A DNA stretch of 64,000 bases from Pandoraea norimbergensis (GTDB lineage Bacteria > Pseudomonadota > Gammaproteobacteria > Burkholderiales > Burkholderiaceae). Below are positions 47,153 through 56,275 of this stretch, one piece after another. Each line of letters opens with the position of its first letter. Positions within the stretch are counted from its first letter, which is position 1. Under the pieces are notes generated by a model. That model had not been told where the DNA came from. It ran no database searches and saw only the letters and a list, made by a program, of their open reading frames with translations. The stretch spans positions 1 to 64,000 of the forward strand of contig NZ_CP013480.3 of assembly GCF_001465545.3 (NCBI RefSeq), in the 5' to 3' direction. Position numbers and translations under genes: made by a program.

Positions 47153-47282
47153 TATTCACATCACGGTTGTGACGTTTCACGGATCTGCATCGGTTTGGAT
47201 GCCCCCCTCCGGATCTCTGCCAAATTGAAACCGGCCCGCACTCGACACCTCGAACCGCGGACATTTCGTTGATGATCTGGAG
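47153..47282 (+). promoter_or_regulatory. Shared regulatory leader of secretion cargo 2
   Basis: TATTCACA (47153), TGTGACGT (47168), TGCCAAATTGAA (47218-47229) and TGGAG (47278-47282), followed by -TAATG-GATG, recur in the order seen before cargo 1. The AATTGAA-to-ATG distance differs by one base between the two genes. The TATTCACA-TGTGACGT spacing differs (1 versus 7 bases). The region is intergenic in both places and otherwise dissimilar, so the blocks are probably functional. Confidence 0.65.
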
Positions 47283-47290
47283 CTAATGTG

Positions 47291-48463
47291 ATGCCAGTCG
47301 ATTTTGCATTTAATCAGTCAGAACTTGAGACGTCGTTCAAAGATGTTGCGGCATTTTTTGACCGAACCTACAACGCGGGCAAGCGTGGGCAAGCTCACAC
47401 CTATGTGATGCTCTACGCAGCGGCCGAAGCGCGTCAAAAGGGGCACGGCGTTGAGGTGCTCGGCATGCTGAAGAAGGCGATGGAGGGATACGGGAAGGCG
47501 GGGGAAATAGACCCACTTTTTCGACGCCAATTCCGGGCCCCCGCGGAGCGTCAAGAGGATATGAACAGGATTGGACGTGAGCTGTGCTCGGTCTTTGAGG
47601 CGCAGGCGGCGTACGACTCGAAGTTCAAGGAGGCTCCGATGGCGAAACTACAGACGAAGACCGGGACAGACATTCTCAGGGCGATGACGTCGGACCGGAT
47701 GGAACTGACTTTTGAGACCTTCGGAATCGATGCTGCCGGATGGACCCCAGTGCGCGATCGTGGCCAGCATTCGATCTATCTTGAGCGGCAAGCGTCGTCG
47801 GCAACTGACGCGCCGCGATACACCATATTCGATCCAGACTTCGCGCCCATTCAAAACCTGAGCTTGGCCGATGCGGGGAAGTGGCTTGTTGAGCGTCAGC
47901 GCGGGATGAATGTCAAATTGATCACCGAAGCGCCACAGACTCCGTACTACAGGTTCTTTGCGATGGACCTGCGCGACATCTCGAAGCCACCGGAATCCGA
48001 ACCGCTTCAGGATGGCTGGCGTCGCATGGACCAACTGTGCGGCAGCTTCGCGGCGCCGAGCCCGACCTATGACATCTTTCGATCGGCGGAGTCCTTCACG
48101 CCTTCCACGGGGGTACGCATAACGATTGACTATCTCGGCAAGCTCAAGGATGGCGTCCCGCATCTCAGCGCGAACGCCACCATCGTGGAAAACGGTAAGC
48201 GGGATCAACAGCTGACGTATGGTGACGATGCCAACTTCGCCAGCAAGACGGAGTTCCTGAAAACGGTGTTCAAAGATGCCGGGGTGGCGCCGACGAAGTT
48301 GCCGGATGAGGCACCCTTCACGCCGATGATGGTCGCCGCTGCCAAGGCAGCGAACCTGCTGCACTCAGTGAGTGCCCTGCCGGCAAGTCGCGACGGGGCT
48401 GACAAGATCACGCAGGCGATGGCGTTGCCATCAGCATCGGTTTCGCTAGCCGTGCCGCACTGA
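47291..48463 (+). CDS. Putative type I secretion cargo 2, YopT-like cysteine-protease fold possible
   Basis: A 390-residue protein without signal peptide, membrane segments or RTX repeats. A GTG one codon upstream (47288) is less likely than this ATG, which has TGGAG 8 bases away. Residues 24-190 recall the C58/YopT protease layout: NAGKRGQAHTYVMLYAA (where the family has the catalytic Cys), a helical stretch, GQHSIYLER with His160, and YTIFDPDFAPIQNLSLADAGKWLVE with Asp181. The nucleophile Cys is absent at the expected position, so activity is doubtful. The last 36 residues match the tail of the 40434 protein. Position right after the exporter genes supports secretion. Confidence 0.75.
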   Translation: MPVDFAFNQSELETSFKDVAAFFDRTYNAGKRGQAHTYVMLYAAAEARQKGHGVEVLGMLKKAMEGYGKAGEIDPLFRRQFRAPAERQEDMNRIGRELCSVFEAQAAYDSKFKEAPMAKLQTKTGTDILRAMTSDRMELTFETFGIDAAGWTPVRDRGQHSIYLERQASSATDAPRYTIFDPDFAPIQNLSLADAGKWLVERQRGMNVKLITEAPQTPYYRFFAMDLRDISKPPESEPLQDGWRRMDQLCGSFAAPSPTYDIFRSAESFTPSTGVRITIDYLGKLKDGVPHLSANATIVENGKRDQQLTYGDDANFASKTEFLKTVFKDAGVAPTKLPDEAPFTPMMVAAAKAANLLHSVSALPASRDGADKITQAMALPSASVSLAVPH

Positions 48464-48512
48464 CATCGTTTGACGCGGCTCTCTCGCCGGGTCATTTCTG
48501 TGACCTGCAATT

Positions 48513-48542
48513 GCGGCGGACTTCGTAGCAACGGTCCGCCGC
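48513..48542. terminator. Hairpin between cargo 2 and the chemoreceptor gene
   Basis: A 9-bp stem, GCGGCGGAC / GTCCGCCGC, with a 12-base loop lies between two convergent genes. The T-run is short (TTTAC). It probably terminates the secretion locus. Confidence 0.65.
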
Positions 48543-48560
48543 TTTACTTACCTCACACCG

Positions 48561-50432
48561 TCAGGCAGCCAACCGTTGCGGCGCAGCGCTGCCGACTCGC
48601 GACAGCGTAGGTGCCTGCGCCACACGCGGCTCATCGCGCAGACGGAAGAGCGCTACCGTCTCGGCAAGCATGCGCGCCTGCTCGCTGAGCATCGCTGAGG
48701 CCGCTGCCGATTCTTCGACCAGCGCGGCGTTCTGCTGCGTAGCTTGATCCATCTCCGACACCGAGCGGTCGATTTGGCTGATGCCGGTGCTCTGCTCGGT
48801 CATGGCGCCGTGGATCTCGCTCACCAGACGCTGCACGCGCGTGATGCCGTTCACGATCTCGTTCATCGTGTTGCCGGCCGCCTGAACGCGCTCGGTGCCG
48901 CTCTTCACGTTCTGCACCGAGGTTTCGATCAGCGCCTTGATTTCCTGCGCGGCCGCCGCACTGCGTTGGGCCAGCGTGCGCACTTCCCCAGCCACCACCG
49001 CAAAGCCCCGGCCCTGCTCGCCCGCACGGGCCGCTTCCACGGCGGCGTTCAACGCCAGAATGTTCGTCTGGAAGGCAATGCCGTCGATCACGCCGATGAT
49101 TTCCGTAATGCGCTGCGACGATTGCGTGATCGCGCCCATCGTCGTCACGGCGTCAGTGACCACCTGACCGCCGCGTGCCGCCGCGGCGCTGGCGTCGTTG
49201 GCGAGGCGCGTGGCGTGCTCGGCGGTGTCGGCCGTCTGCTTCACGCTGGAGGTGAGTTCGGTCAATGCGGAAGACGTTTCCTGCAACGACCCCGCCGATT
49301 GCTCGGTGCGTTGCGACAGATCGCGGTTGCCCATCTCGATTTCGCTCGTGGCAGACGTCATCGAGGCGACACCGGAGCGCACGTCGAGCATCACGGAACT
49401 GATCTTGTCGACGAACGCGTTGAACGACTTCGAGATCTGCGCCACTTCGTCATGACCCTCCACGTTCAGTCGCTGCGTCATGTCGCCGTCGCCCGAGCCG
49501 ATGGTGTCCATTGCGTCGCGCACGATCGATAGGCGCTTGAACGCGCGCGACGTGAAAAGCGATGCAATGACCAGCGCAATCAACGTGAGCACGACCAGCG
49601 TAATGACGGTGGCGCCCAGCACGTGGGTCAGACCGGCGGTGGCTTCGGCACGGTCGAGTGCGACGACCAGATACCAGTCAGTGCCGGGGATGCGCTTGGC
49701 CTTGAGCAGCTTCGGGGCGCCGGAGAGCGTCATTTCCACCGGCTTGGCATCGTCACCGGCCATACCGGCCAGCGAGTCGGCGGTGAGCGTGGCGGCCACG
49801 TCGGTCGACGGCTTGAGCGAGAATTTGCTGTCCGGGTGCGCGATTACCTGACCGTCGCTCGCTACCACCAGCGCCAGACTAGACGGCGTCGGATGCACCG
49901 CTTTGATGATGTCCTGCACACCCGTGAGTGCCACCGCACCGCTCACGACACCGGTGATCTGCCCGTCGCGCAAAATCGGCGTGGTGAAGGCGACATACGG
50001 GATGCCCGTCGACGAATCGCCGTACGGTTTGGTGACCACCAGCTTGCCGGCGGCTACGGCGCTCTTGTACCAGGGGCGTGCCGTCGGGTCGTAATCGGGC
50101 TGCGTGACGGCGGTGGAGAAGAACGTCTTGTCCGACCAGCCGACGCTGGTGATCGGGAAATCGTTGGTCTTGCCAAGCAGCTTGACGAGACCGCCGGGGT
50201 CGCCCTTTTCCACGACTTGCGCGGTGGCGTTCACGGCGGTCGCCTTATCGGTGGACCAGCGCTCGATGGTGCTCGCGTTGCCGTTAGCCACGGCCGCGAG
50301 GGTGTGAGCGATGCTCGACATCATGCTGTCGCGGACAATCACGTAGGTCGTGATGCCAGACAGAATCAGGGCGCCGACCACCGTCAGGCAGGTGATCAGC
50401 AGAATCCGGGTTCGCAACGAAGTGACTTTCAT
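48561..50432 (-). CDS. Methyl-accepting chemotaxis protein
   Basis: A 623-residue chemoreceptor. The start at 50432 gives [22 protein letters not shown], a first membrane helix. A longer open frame upstream was rejected. A periplasmic double-Cache sensor (about 35-280) contains the [25 protein letters not shown] motif typical of dCACHE_1 amino-acid sensors. A second helix, HAMP and the cytoplasmic signalling hairpin with [42 protein letters not shown] complete it. The HAMP, methylation helices and tip are all present. The ligand is unknown. Confidence 0.95.
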   Translation of the reverse strand: MKVTSLRTRILLITCLTVVGALILSGITTYVIVRDSMMSSIAHTLAAVANGNASTIERWSTDKATAVNATAQVVEKGDPGGLVKLLGKTNDFPITSVGWSDKTFFSTAVTQPDYDPTARPWYKSAVAAGKLVVTKPYGDSSTGIPYVAFTTPILRDGQITGVVSGAVALTGVQDIIKAVHPTPSSLALVVASDGQVIAHPDSKFSLKPSTDVAATLTADSLAGMAGDDAKPVEMTLSGAPKLLKAKRIPGTDWYLVVALDRAEATAGLTHVLGATVITLVVLTLIALVIASLFTSRAFKRLSIVRDAMDTIGSGDGDMTQRLNVEGHDEVAQISKSFNAFVDKISSVMLDVRSGVASMTSATSEIEMGNRDLSQRTEQSAGSLQETSSALTELTSSVKQTADTAEHATRLANDASAAAARGGQVVTDAVTTMGAITQSSQRITEIIGVIDGIAFQTNILALNAAVEAARAGEQGRGFAVVAGEVRTLAQRSAAAAQEIKALIETSVQNVKSGTERVQAAGNTMNEIVNGITRVQRLVSEIHGAMTEQSTGISQIDRSVSEMDQATQQNAALVEESAAASAMLSEQARMLAETVALFRLRDEPRVAQAPTLSRVGSAAPQRLAA

Positions 50433-50677
50433 AAGCTGCCGTCGATTGGCTCGCGCGCGAGCCGTTGAGAGAGGGGAACCGCCGCGACGGGCACTGGCCC
50501 TCGCTGACGCACTCAAACACTACTGGTCTACTCTCTCGGCTTACGGCGCAATCGGGTGACAACTTTAATGAGCGCACCTCAATGTGCGCGAGGCCCGGCT
50601 CAATGGGCCTGATAAAGCTTTCCGATGCTTACATCGATGGCACCCCACGGCACCTCACGGCACCGCGACGGTGCATG

Positions 50678-52147
50678 CTATGCGGCCGGTCGAATGACTC
50701 GCCACCACAGCGGCATCATGACAAGACTGACCAAGGCGGCTAGCGCGAGCGCCGCGCGCAGGCCCGCCTCAAACGGGTGCAGGGCCGCCAGCAGCGAGCC
50801 GAAGGTGGCGACGCCAAGGGCTGCGCCCGCCTGACGCGCCGTATTGAGCACCGCCGCGGCGACACCGGCGCGGGCCGCGGGGACCGTTTCCAATGCGGGT
50901 GCGGTTGCGATAGGCGAAACAACGCCAGACGCCAGACCGATCGCCAGCATTGGCAGGATTGCGAAGCCATAGGGCATATCGTTCGTCACGAACCCCAACC
51001 CGAGCGCTCCCGCCGCATAACCGCCAAAGGCCGCGATCATCGGCCAGACCGGGCCGAACCTCGCCGCGATTCGCCCGGCCAACAAACTGCCTGCCGCCAC
51101 CATGACGGTCATCGGCAGTAGGGCCACGCCGGTTTGCAGTGGCGAATAATCGCGCGCCTGTTGAAAGTGCAGGCTGACGACGAACAGCAGACCGTAGAAG
51201 ACGAAGGCAGAGGCCATCGACGCGCATGTCGAACCCGAGAAGACGCCATGGCGAAACAAGCCCAACGGCAACATCGGGTGCGCATGGACCGTTTCGATGC
51301 GTAACAACGCGGCCCACGCGAGGCATGTCGTGATGGCAGCGGCGACGATGACGGGCGACGTCCAGCCGAGGGTGTGTCCTTCGATCAGCACACCGACCAG
51401 CGTGCCAAGCGCCACGATGCCGCAGACGAGCCCCAGCAGGTCGACAGGTGCGCGCGTACCGGGCTTGGCGGCGCCTCGATCTTCCGCAATGCGCCACGCC
51501 ATCACCATCCCGGCGAGGCAGATCGGGACATTCACGAAGAAGACACTGCGCCAGTCAAACCAATGGATCAACACGCCGCCCACGAGCGGACCGGCAGCCA
51601 TCGCGATGCCACCGAGCCCGACCCATCGCCCGATGGCGCGCGCCCGGGCTTGCGGGTCTGGGGTAGCGTCGCGAATGAGCTTGAGCGAGCAGGGCACCAG
51701 CAGTGCCGCGCCGATGCCTTGCGCCGCGCGTGCGGCAATCAGCAAGTCAGTCGACCCCGCCAGCGCACACGCGAGCGACGCGAGCATGAAGAGCCCGAGC
51801 CCCGCGAGATAAACACGTCGCGCACCCCATCGGTCGCCCAGCGTGCCCCCGGTGAGCAGCAGGCTGGCGAACATCAACGTGTAAGCGTTGACCACCCACT
51901 GGAGTCCTGCCATCTGCACGTCGAACGCGACGCTCAACCGTTCAAGCGCAACGTTGACGATGGAGGTGTCGAGCAAGACCACGACGTAGCTGATGCAAGT
52001 CGCTGCTAGTACCCGGCGGCGCGCGGTGTTGGCTGCGTTGTCGGTGTCGGTGCGATCGGCGTCACCGATGTCGTCGGCGGCGGGAAGGGATGTGGCGTGT
52101 TCGATGCCGACACTGTCGGCGAGAGGCAACTCGCGATGCGCACGCAT
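50678..52147 (-). CDS. MFS drug transporter, DHA2 (EmrB/QacA-like) family
   Basis: A 489-residue membrane protein with about 14 hydrophobic helices. VVVLLDTSIVNVALERL in the first helix and the GDRWGARRVYLAGL loop after helix 2 are DHA2 hallmarks. RAAQGIGAALLVPCSL forms motif C-like helix 4-5. It is likely a proton-driven efflux pump for hydrophobic toxic compounds. Substrate unknown. It has no adjacent regulator or adaptor. Confidence 0.88.
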   Translation of the reverse strand: MRAHRELPLADSVGIEHATSLPAADDIGDADRTDTDNAANTARRRVLAATCISYVVVLLDTSIVNVALERLSVAFDVQMAGLQWVVNAYTLMFASLLLTGGTLGDRWGARRVYLAGLGLFMLASLACALAGSTDLLIAARAAQGIGAALLVPCSLKLIRDATPDPQARARAIGRWVGLGGIAMAAGPLVGGVLIHWFDWRSVFFVNVPICLAGMVMAWRIAEDRGAAKPGTRAPVDLLGLVCGIVALGTLVGVLIEGHTLGWTSPVIVAAAITTCLAWAALLRIETVHAHPMLPLGLFRHGVFSGSTCASMASAFVFYGLLFVVSLHFQQARDYSPLQTGVALLPMTVMVAAGSLLAGRIAARFGPVWPMIAAFGGYAAGALGLGFVTNDMPYGFAILPMLAIGLASGVVSPIATAPALETVPAARAGVAAAVLNTARQAGAALGVATFGSLLAALHPFEAGLRAALALAALVSLVMMPLWWRVIRPAA

Positions 52148-52230
52148 GACCGGCGTTCCTGTGAGGATGATGGCCGGAGTCTACGGGCGCGCGAGCGCGG
52201 GATGTTTCTACGCGTCGTGAAGTGTCGACG

Positions 52231-52710
52231 TCATTCGCGCGGCGTCTTGCTACGGGGCTTGTCGTCACCGGCATTGCGGTCGCTGCCACCGGTATCGTCC
52301 TCGCCGACGATCGGTGAATCGGTGTCGACGCGACCATCGCGCAGGGCCTTTCGTGCGGCTTCAGCGAGCGCTTCGTAGCGATTGCGAAAGCGCACCAACT
52401 CCTTTTCGTCGAGTTCTTCCAGATCGAGCAGCGCGTTGTGAGCCCCCTCCATGGCGCGGATCAATTCGTCGAGCTTGATCTGCATGGCGGCGGTATCGCG
52501 GTTTTGCGTGTTCTGGATCAGGAAGACCATCAGGAACGTGACGATCGTGGTCGAGGTGTTGATCACGAGTTGCCACGTATCGCTGTAATCGAAGAGCGGC
52601 CCGGTGACGGCCCACGCGACGACGAGCCCGGCCGCCAGCACGAAGGATGCCGGCCGGCCGGTCACCGAGGAAAGGTAGCTCGAAAACTTCGAAAACCACT
52701 TGTCACCCAT
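52231..52710 (-). CDS. Low-affinity iron permease family protein
   Basis: A 159-residue protein. The start MGDKWFSKFSSYLSSVTGRP was chosen because GGGAG lies 6 bases upstream. Two or more membrane helices (FVLAAGLVVAWAVTGPLF and INTSTTIVTFLMVFLIQNTQNRD) carry the family pattern of low-affinity Fe/Cu permeases (NTQNRD and DEL motifs). A charged, disordered C-terminus follows. The metal substrate is by family name only. Bacterial function is not established. Confidence 0.85.
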   Translation of the reverse strand: MGDKWFSKFSSYLSSVTGRPASFVLAAGLVVAWAVTGPLFDYSDTWQLVINTSTTIVTFLMVFLIQNTQNRDTAAMQIKLDELIRAMEGAHNALLDLEELDEKELVRFRNRYEALAEAARKALRDGRVDTDSPIVGEDDTGGSDRNAGDDKPRSKTPRE

Positions 52711-52789
52711 GACCATCTCCCGAGAACGGATCGATGGCGCGATGATGGCACAGTCGCCGGCTACGCGGGCGTTGCTACGCCCGGTGCAT

Positions 52790-53428
52790 TCAGCGCGGCT
52801 TCGCTGCTTCGGATGCGGTGAAGTCGGCGAAGCTGACCGTTCTTGCGCCACACGCTTCGGTGAGTTCGGGATCGTGACTGGAGAAGAACACGCAGCGGTC
52901 TTTGCCGAGCGTGGTGAGCAGGTCGATCAACACGGCACGCGCGGCGGCATCTAGGCCGTTGCCCGGCTCGTCGGCGACGATCACGCGCGGGGCACCCAGC
53001 AGTGTCGCGCTCAGAAAGAATTTGCGGCGCGTGCCCAGCGACATCTGCTCGAAGCGCTTTTCCATATGCGGCGCGAGCCCGAAGCGGTTGGCCAGATCCA
53101 GCACGCTGTCATCGACGCTCACCTTCTTCTCGGCCGCCACCATGTCGAGGAAGGCACGACCGGTCTGAAACGGATAGGCGAGACAGTCGTCGGGCACGTA
53201 AGCCAGTGCGGATTTTGCGGCGAGCGGCGCGTCGCGCAGCGAGTGAGCGTCGAGCCAGATGTCGCCTGCGTCGGCATCGATCGTTCCGGCGAGAATGCCG
53301 AGCAACGTCGACTTGCCGCTGCCGTTTTCATCGCTCAATGCGACGCATCCGGTGCCTGCGCGAAAGTGCAGATTTTCGAAGAGCGTGCGGCTGCCGAAGC
53401 GTTTGGTGAGATGTTCGAAACGAAGCAT
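52790..53428 (-). CDS. ABC transporter ATPase with atypical P-loop
   Basis: A 212-residue ATPase. The start MLRFEHLTKRFGSRTLFENLHF is typical of ABC-2 type ATPases. The P-loop reads DENGSGKST, with Asp where the first Gly is normal. The signature is MSLGTRRKF (usually LSGGQ-like) and Walker B is VIVADEPGNGLD. It is small for the family. Its partner is the membrane protein at 53460. The pair is a probable exporter, transport substrate unknown. Confidence 0.85.
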   Translation of the reverse strand: MLRFEHLTKRFGSRTLFENLHFRAGTGCVALSDENGSGKSTLLGILAGTIDADAGDIWLDAHSLRDAPLAAKSALAYVPDDCLAYPFQTGRAFLDMVAAEKKVSVDDSVLDLANRFGLAPHMEKRFEQMSLGTRRKFFLSATLLGAPRVIVADEPGNGLDAAARAVLIDLLTTLGKDRCVFFSSHDPELTEACGARTVSFADFTASEAAKPR

Positions 53429-53459
53429 GGAGGAGCCGGTGAGCAGATCAGGGAACAAG

Positions 53460-54644
53460 TCAGGGAACAAGGCAGCGCCACGCGACAGTGACCCAGAGCG
53501 CGGCGAGTGTGGCGCCGAGCAGCACCGATTGCTGTGGGACGTAGCGTTGCGGGAGTCGTAGCAAGGCAACCAACGGCACGCCACTGGCGACGACGGTCAG
53601 CGCCTGAACGATGGAGATTGCACCGTTGAGGGTCAGGAAAGCCGGGCCGAGCGCGACGAATGGCAGGCCAAGTACCGCGATGGTCGTCATGTCGGCGACC
53701 ATCTGTGTGAATTGCTTGCGGGGCAGCGAATGCATGAAGTGGGCCGCGCGCTGATGGGCGGCGCTCAACTCGCGATAGTGCATCGACGCCACCAGCAGGA
53801 TGATCGCCTGCGAAATCAATACCAGCGGCAGCACTCGCTTGTCGAAATCCCACAGTGCGGTGAGATAAGCGGTGACGCCGACGGTCGCACCCATCAGAAG
53901 AAAGCGGCCAAACACCGTGCTGGAATGATGACGAAGGATGCCGATTTGCAGCCGCGCGATGGGGGCAAGCCAACCCTGTGAGCTTCCTGTCAGTGCATTG
54001 ACGGAAAGCGCAGGCGGCTTGCGATGCGAACTTTGCATGGGTGACGTGCGCACGAGCGCCCACACGGCGATCAGCAGCGCACCGGTCAGCCCCGCATAGG
54101 CGGAGGCCCCCGTGAAGCGCAGTCCCGCGAGGAGCAAGAGATTGGCGGCGAACAGTGGCCACACGTATTGCCGCTTGCGATGCAATACCGCCAACTGCGC
54201 CGCCAGTGTGATGAGCGTCAGATCGAATACATACAGGTAATGCGTGCCGGGATGCGTCGCAAGGGCGACGACGGCCGCCGCAACACTTAGCAGCAACGGC
54301 GTGCTGGCCAGTGCCAGTACCGCGAGATCGACACCGCGCTCGCGCCATCCGGGAATCGGCAACGACCGGAAGAACGCCGCGAACTTGCCACCCGCAATCG
54401 CCCGGCGCTGCGCCAGCACCCACAGCATGCCGATGCCTTCGAGCGCATGTATCCACAGAAACTGCCACTCGATGCCGCGCGTCGGCGACAGCGGTGCCAG
54501 TACCGGCGCGCCGAGAATGCGCGCTTGCGCGAAAACGGGCATCGACGGCAGCAGTAGCATGGTCACGAGGCACAGCGCCTGCCAGTGCCGGAGCAGCACT
54601 CTCGACGTTTCGTGGGCGTACCAGCGCAAGCGAAGGATCAGCAT
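53460..54644 (-). CDS. Polytopic membrane protein, likely permease partner of the ABC ATPase
   Basis: A 394-residue protein with about nine to eleven hydrophobic helices and no recognised family motif. It precedes the small ABC ATPase in the same direction with 31 bases between the genes, as expected for an ABC-2-type permease/ATPase pair. No ribosome site is obvious at the ATG. Confidence 0.7.
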   Translation of the reverse strand: MLILRLRWYAHETSRVLLRHWQALCLVTMLLLPSMPVFAQARILGAPVLAPLSPTRGIEWQFLWIHALEGIGMLWVLAQRRAIAGGKFAAFFRSLPIPGWRERGVDLAVLALASTPLLLSVAAAVVALATHPGTHYLYVFDLTLITLAAQLAVLHRKRQYVWPLFAANLLLLAGLRFTGASAYAGLTGALLIAVWALVRTSPMQSSHRKPPALSVNALTGSSQGWLAPIARLQIGILRHHSSTVFGRFLLMGATVGVTAYLTALWDFDKRVLPLVLISQAIILLVASMHYRELSAAHQRAAHFMHSLPRKQFTQMVADMTTIAVLGLPFVALGPAFLTLNGAISIVQALTVVASGVPLVALLRLPQRYVPQQSVLLGATLAALWVTVAWRCLVP

Positions 54645-54675
54645 GACAAGCGACGCGCGGCCGTGGGGATGCGGG

Positions 54676-54945
54676 TCATTTCAGATAGGTCTTGATGACG
54701 TGCAGCATCGGGGCCATTTCGGTCTCCCGCTGCGCCTGATCGGGTTCGTTGACCAGATGGTCGACGAGGTGGCCTTCGATGACGGCCGCCATCAGTCCGT
54801 TGACCGCGCCGCGAATGGCCGCGATCTGTTGCAGGATTTCGACACAGTCGCCCTCCTGATCCAGTTGGCGCTCAAGCGCCTGCGCCTGCCCCTGGATGCG
54901 GCGAACCCGTGCCAACAGCTTGTTCTTGTCTCGAATCGTATGCAC
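54676..54945 (-). CDS. rcnR: RcnR-type nickel/cobalt-responsive repressor
   Basis: An 89-residue CsoR/RcnR-family all-helical regulator beginning MHTIRDKNKLLARVRRIQGQ, very close to E. coli RcnR. The metal ligands are recognisable: the N-terminal His (position 2 here, 3 in E. coli), Cys near 34 (DCVEIL), and two His in EGHLVDHLV. Ni or Co binding releases DNA. The start is GTG. It is divergent from rcnA with a matching RcnR operator between them, so it represses its own gene and rcnA. Confidence 0.92.
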   Translation of the reverse strand: MHTIRDKNKLLARVRRIQGQAQALERQLDQEGDCVEILQQIAAIRGAVNGLMAAVIEGHLVDHLVNEPDQAQRETEMAPMLHVIKTYLK

Positions 54946-55003
54946 GTCTGACCGCGCTCCTGTAGATGCCGGGAAATCCGTGAAAAAAATGCTAACACAA
55001 ATA

Positions 55004-55018
55004 TACTGGTGGGGAGTA
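55004..55018. promoter_or_regulatory. RcnR operator
   Basis: TACT-GGTGGGG-AGTA matches the RcnR site form TACT-G-tract-AGTA and sits in the rcnR-rcnA divergent gap, extended outward by ATA/TAT. Confidence 0.85.
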
Positions 55019-55122
55019 TATTGGCGGCAGTCGCGAGTGACCGTTCCGGGTCACTTTCCGACCCGATTCGTTGAATAGCGACCGCGCTGTTCGATCTTCC
55101 CCGTCTGTTCGCGAGCTGTCTC

Positions 55123-56148
55123 ATGACTGAATTCTCGACCCTCCTCCAGCAAGGCAATGCCTGGCTGTTCATTCCGAGCGCGATCCTGCTGGGTGCGCTG
55201 CACGGGCTTGAGCCCGGGCATTCCAAAACGATGATGGCGGCGTTTATCGTCGCGATTCGCGGCACGGTCGGGCAAGCGGTGTTGCTCGGGTTGTCGGCGA
55301 CGGTGTCGCATACCGCCGTGGTGTGGCTGGTGGCGATGGCTGGCCTGTACTTCGGACGCGGCTGGGATGCCAACGCGACGGAGCCGTATTTCCAGTTGGC
55401 GTCGGCGGTACTGATCGTGCTGATCGCGTGCTGGATGCTGTGGCGCACGTGGCGCGATAACGCCCGCGCCCGCGCACACAATGCTGGCCACGATCACGAT
55501 CACGATCACGATCACGATCACGATCACGATCACGATCACGATCACGACCATGACCATGACCATGACCATGACCATGACCACGCGCATCCGCATCCGCATC
55601 CGCACGGCCACGATCATGACCATGCACACGATCACGGTCATGAGCCCGGGCACGTCCACACCGGGCATGTGCAGCATCAGAACCTGAGTCGCGTCGCCCA
55701 CAGCTATGCCCACACACAGCCCGCACAAGCGCGTGCAGCGCCGGGCATGGCAACGGCGGAATATCAGGACGCCCACGAACGGGCGCACGCCCGTGACATC
55801 GAGAAGCGCTTCGGCGATCGCAATGCCACTACCGGGCAGATCGTGATGTTCGGTGTGACGGGCGGTCTCGTGCCGTGCCCGGCGTCGATTACGGTGTTGC
55901 TGCTGTGTCTTCAGCTCAAGCGCTTCGTGCTGGGCGCCGGGCTCGTGTTGTGCTTCAGCATCGGGCTGGCCCTTACGATGGTCGTCTCTGGCGTGTTGGC
56001 GGCGCTGAGCGTGCGGCACGTGTCGCGACGCTGGAGCGGTTTCGGGGAATTCGCGAGAAAGGCGCCGTATTTCTCCGGCGCGCTGATTATTCTGGTCGGA
56101 CTGTACGTCGGCTATCAGGGCGCATCGCACCTCTGGTTCAACGGCTGA
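55123..56148 (+). CDS. rcnA: Nickel/cobalt efflux protein RcnA
   Basis: A 341-residue NiCoT-family exporter. The first helix region contains GALHGLEPGHSKTMMAAFIVA with the H-x-x-x-H metal motif. Six helices are arranged around a very long cytoplasmic His/Asp-rich loop. This loop has 15 consecutive His-Asp dipeptides (residues about 123-152) followed by other His-rich sequence. The C-terminal half has GGLVPCPASITVLLL and GLVLCFSIGLALTM. It exports Ni(II)/Co(II) and is derepressed by the neighbouring RcnR. The loop is longer than in E. coli RcnA. Confidence 0.93.
   Translation: MTEFSTLLQQGNAWLFIPSAILLGALHGLEPGHSKTMMAAFIVAIRGTVGQAVLLGLSATVSHTAVVWLVAMAGLYFGRGWDANATEPYFQLASAVLIVLIACWMLWRTWRDNARARAHNAGHDHDHDHDHDHDHDHDHDHDHDHDHDHDHDHAHPHPHPHGHDHDHAHDHGHEPGHVHTGHVQHQNLSRVAHSYAHTQPAQARAAPGMATAEYQDAHERAHARDIEKRFGDRNATTGQIVMFGVTGGLVPCPASITVLLLCLQLKRFVLGAGLVLCFSIGLALTMVVSGVLAALSVRHVSRRWSGFGEFARKAPYFSGALIILVGLYVGYQGASHLWFNG
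55489..55578 (+). repeat. In-frame hexanucleotide microsatellite coding for His-Asp
   Basis: Nine perfect CACGAT units (55489-55542), one CACGAC and five CATGAC units lie in tandem, each coding for His-Asp. The unit length is six bases, so slippage changes loop length without a frameshift. Confidence 0.95.
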
Positions 56149-56275
56149 GCTGGTAAATCCTCTGCGCCGATTGGTGCAACCGGCAAACAAATCCTGTGCG
56201 GCTCGGCGGCTGTTCGACGCCTTGCCGCGTCCCTAGACTGGAACCCTCGAATGTTTCTGTTAGAGGATTCCGCAC

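Noticed and set aside
40032..48463. Secretion locus as a classical tRNA-integrated island
   Set aside because: The tRNA-Leu 3' end faces away from the locus, and I found no repeat of the tRNA 3' end on the far side.
50591..50610. AGGCCC / GGGCCT hairpin as the terminator of the MFS gene
   Set aside because: Stem of only 6 bp and no T-run on the minus strand, so not strong enough to list.
55489..55578. Tandem repeat as a possible CRISPR array
   Set aside because: Units are 6 bases without spacers and lie in frame inside rcnA.
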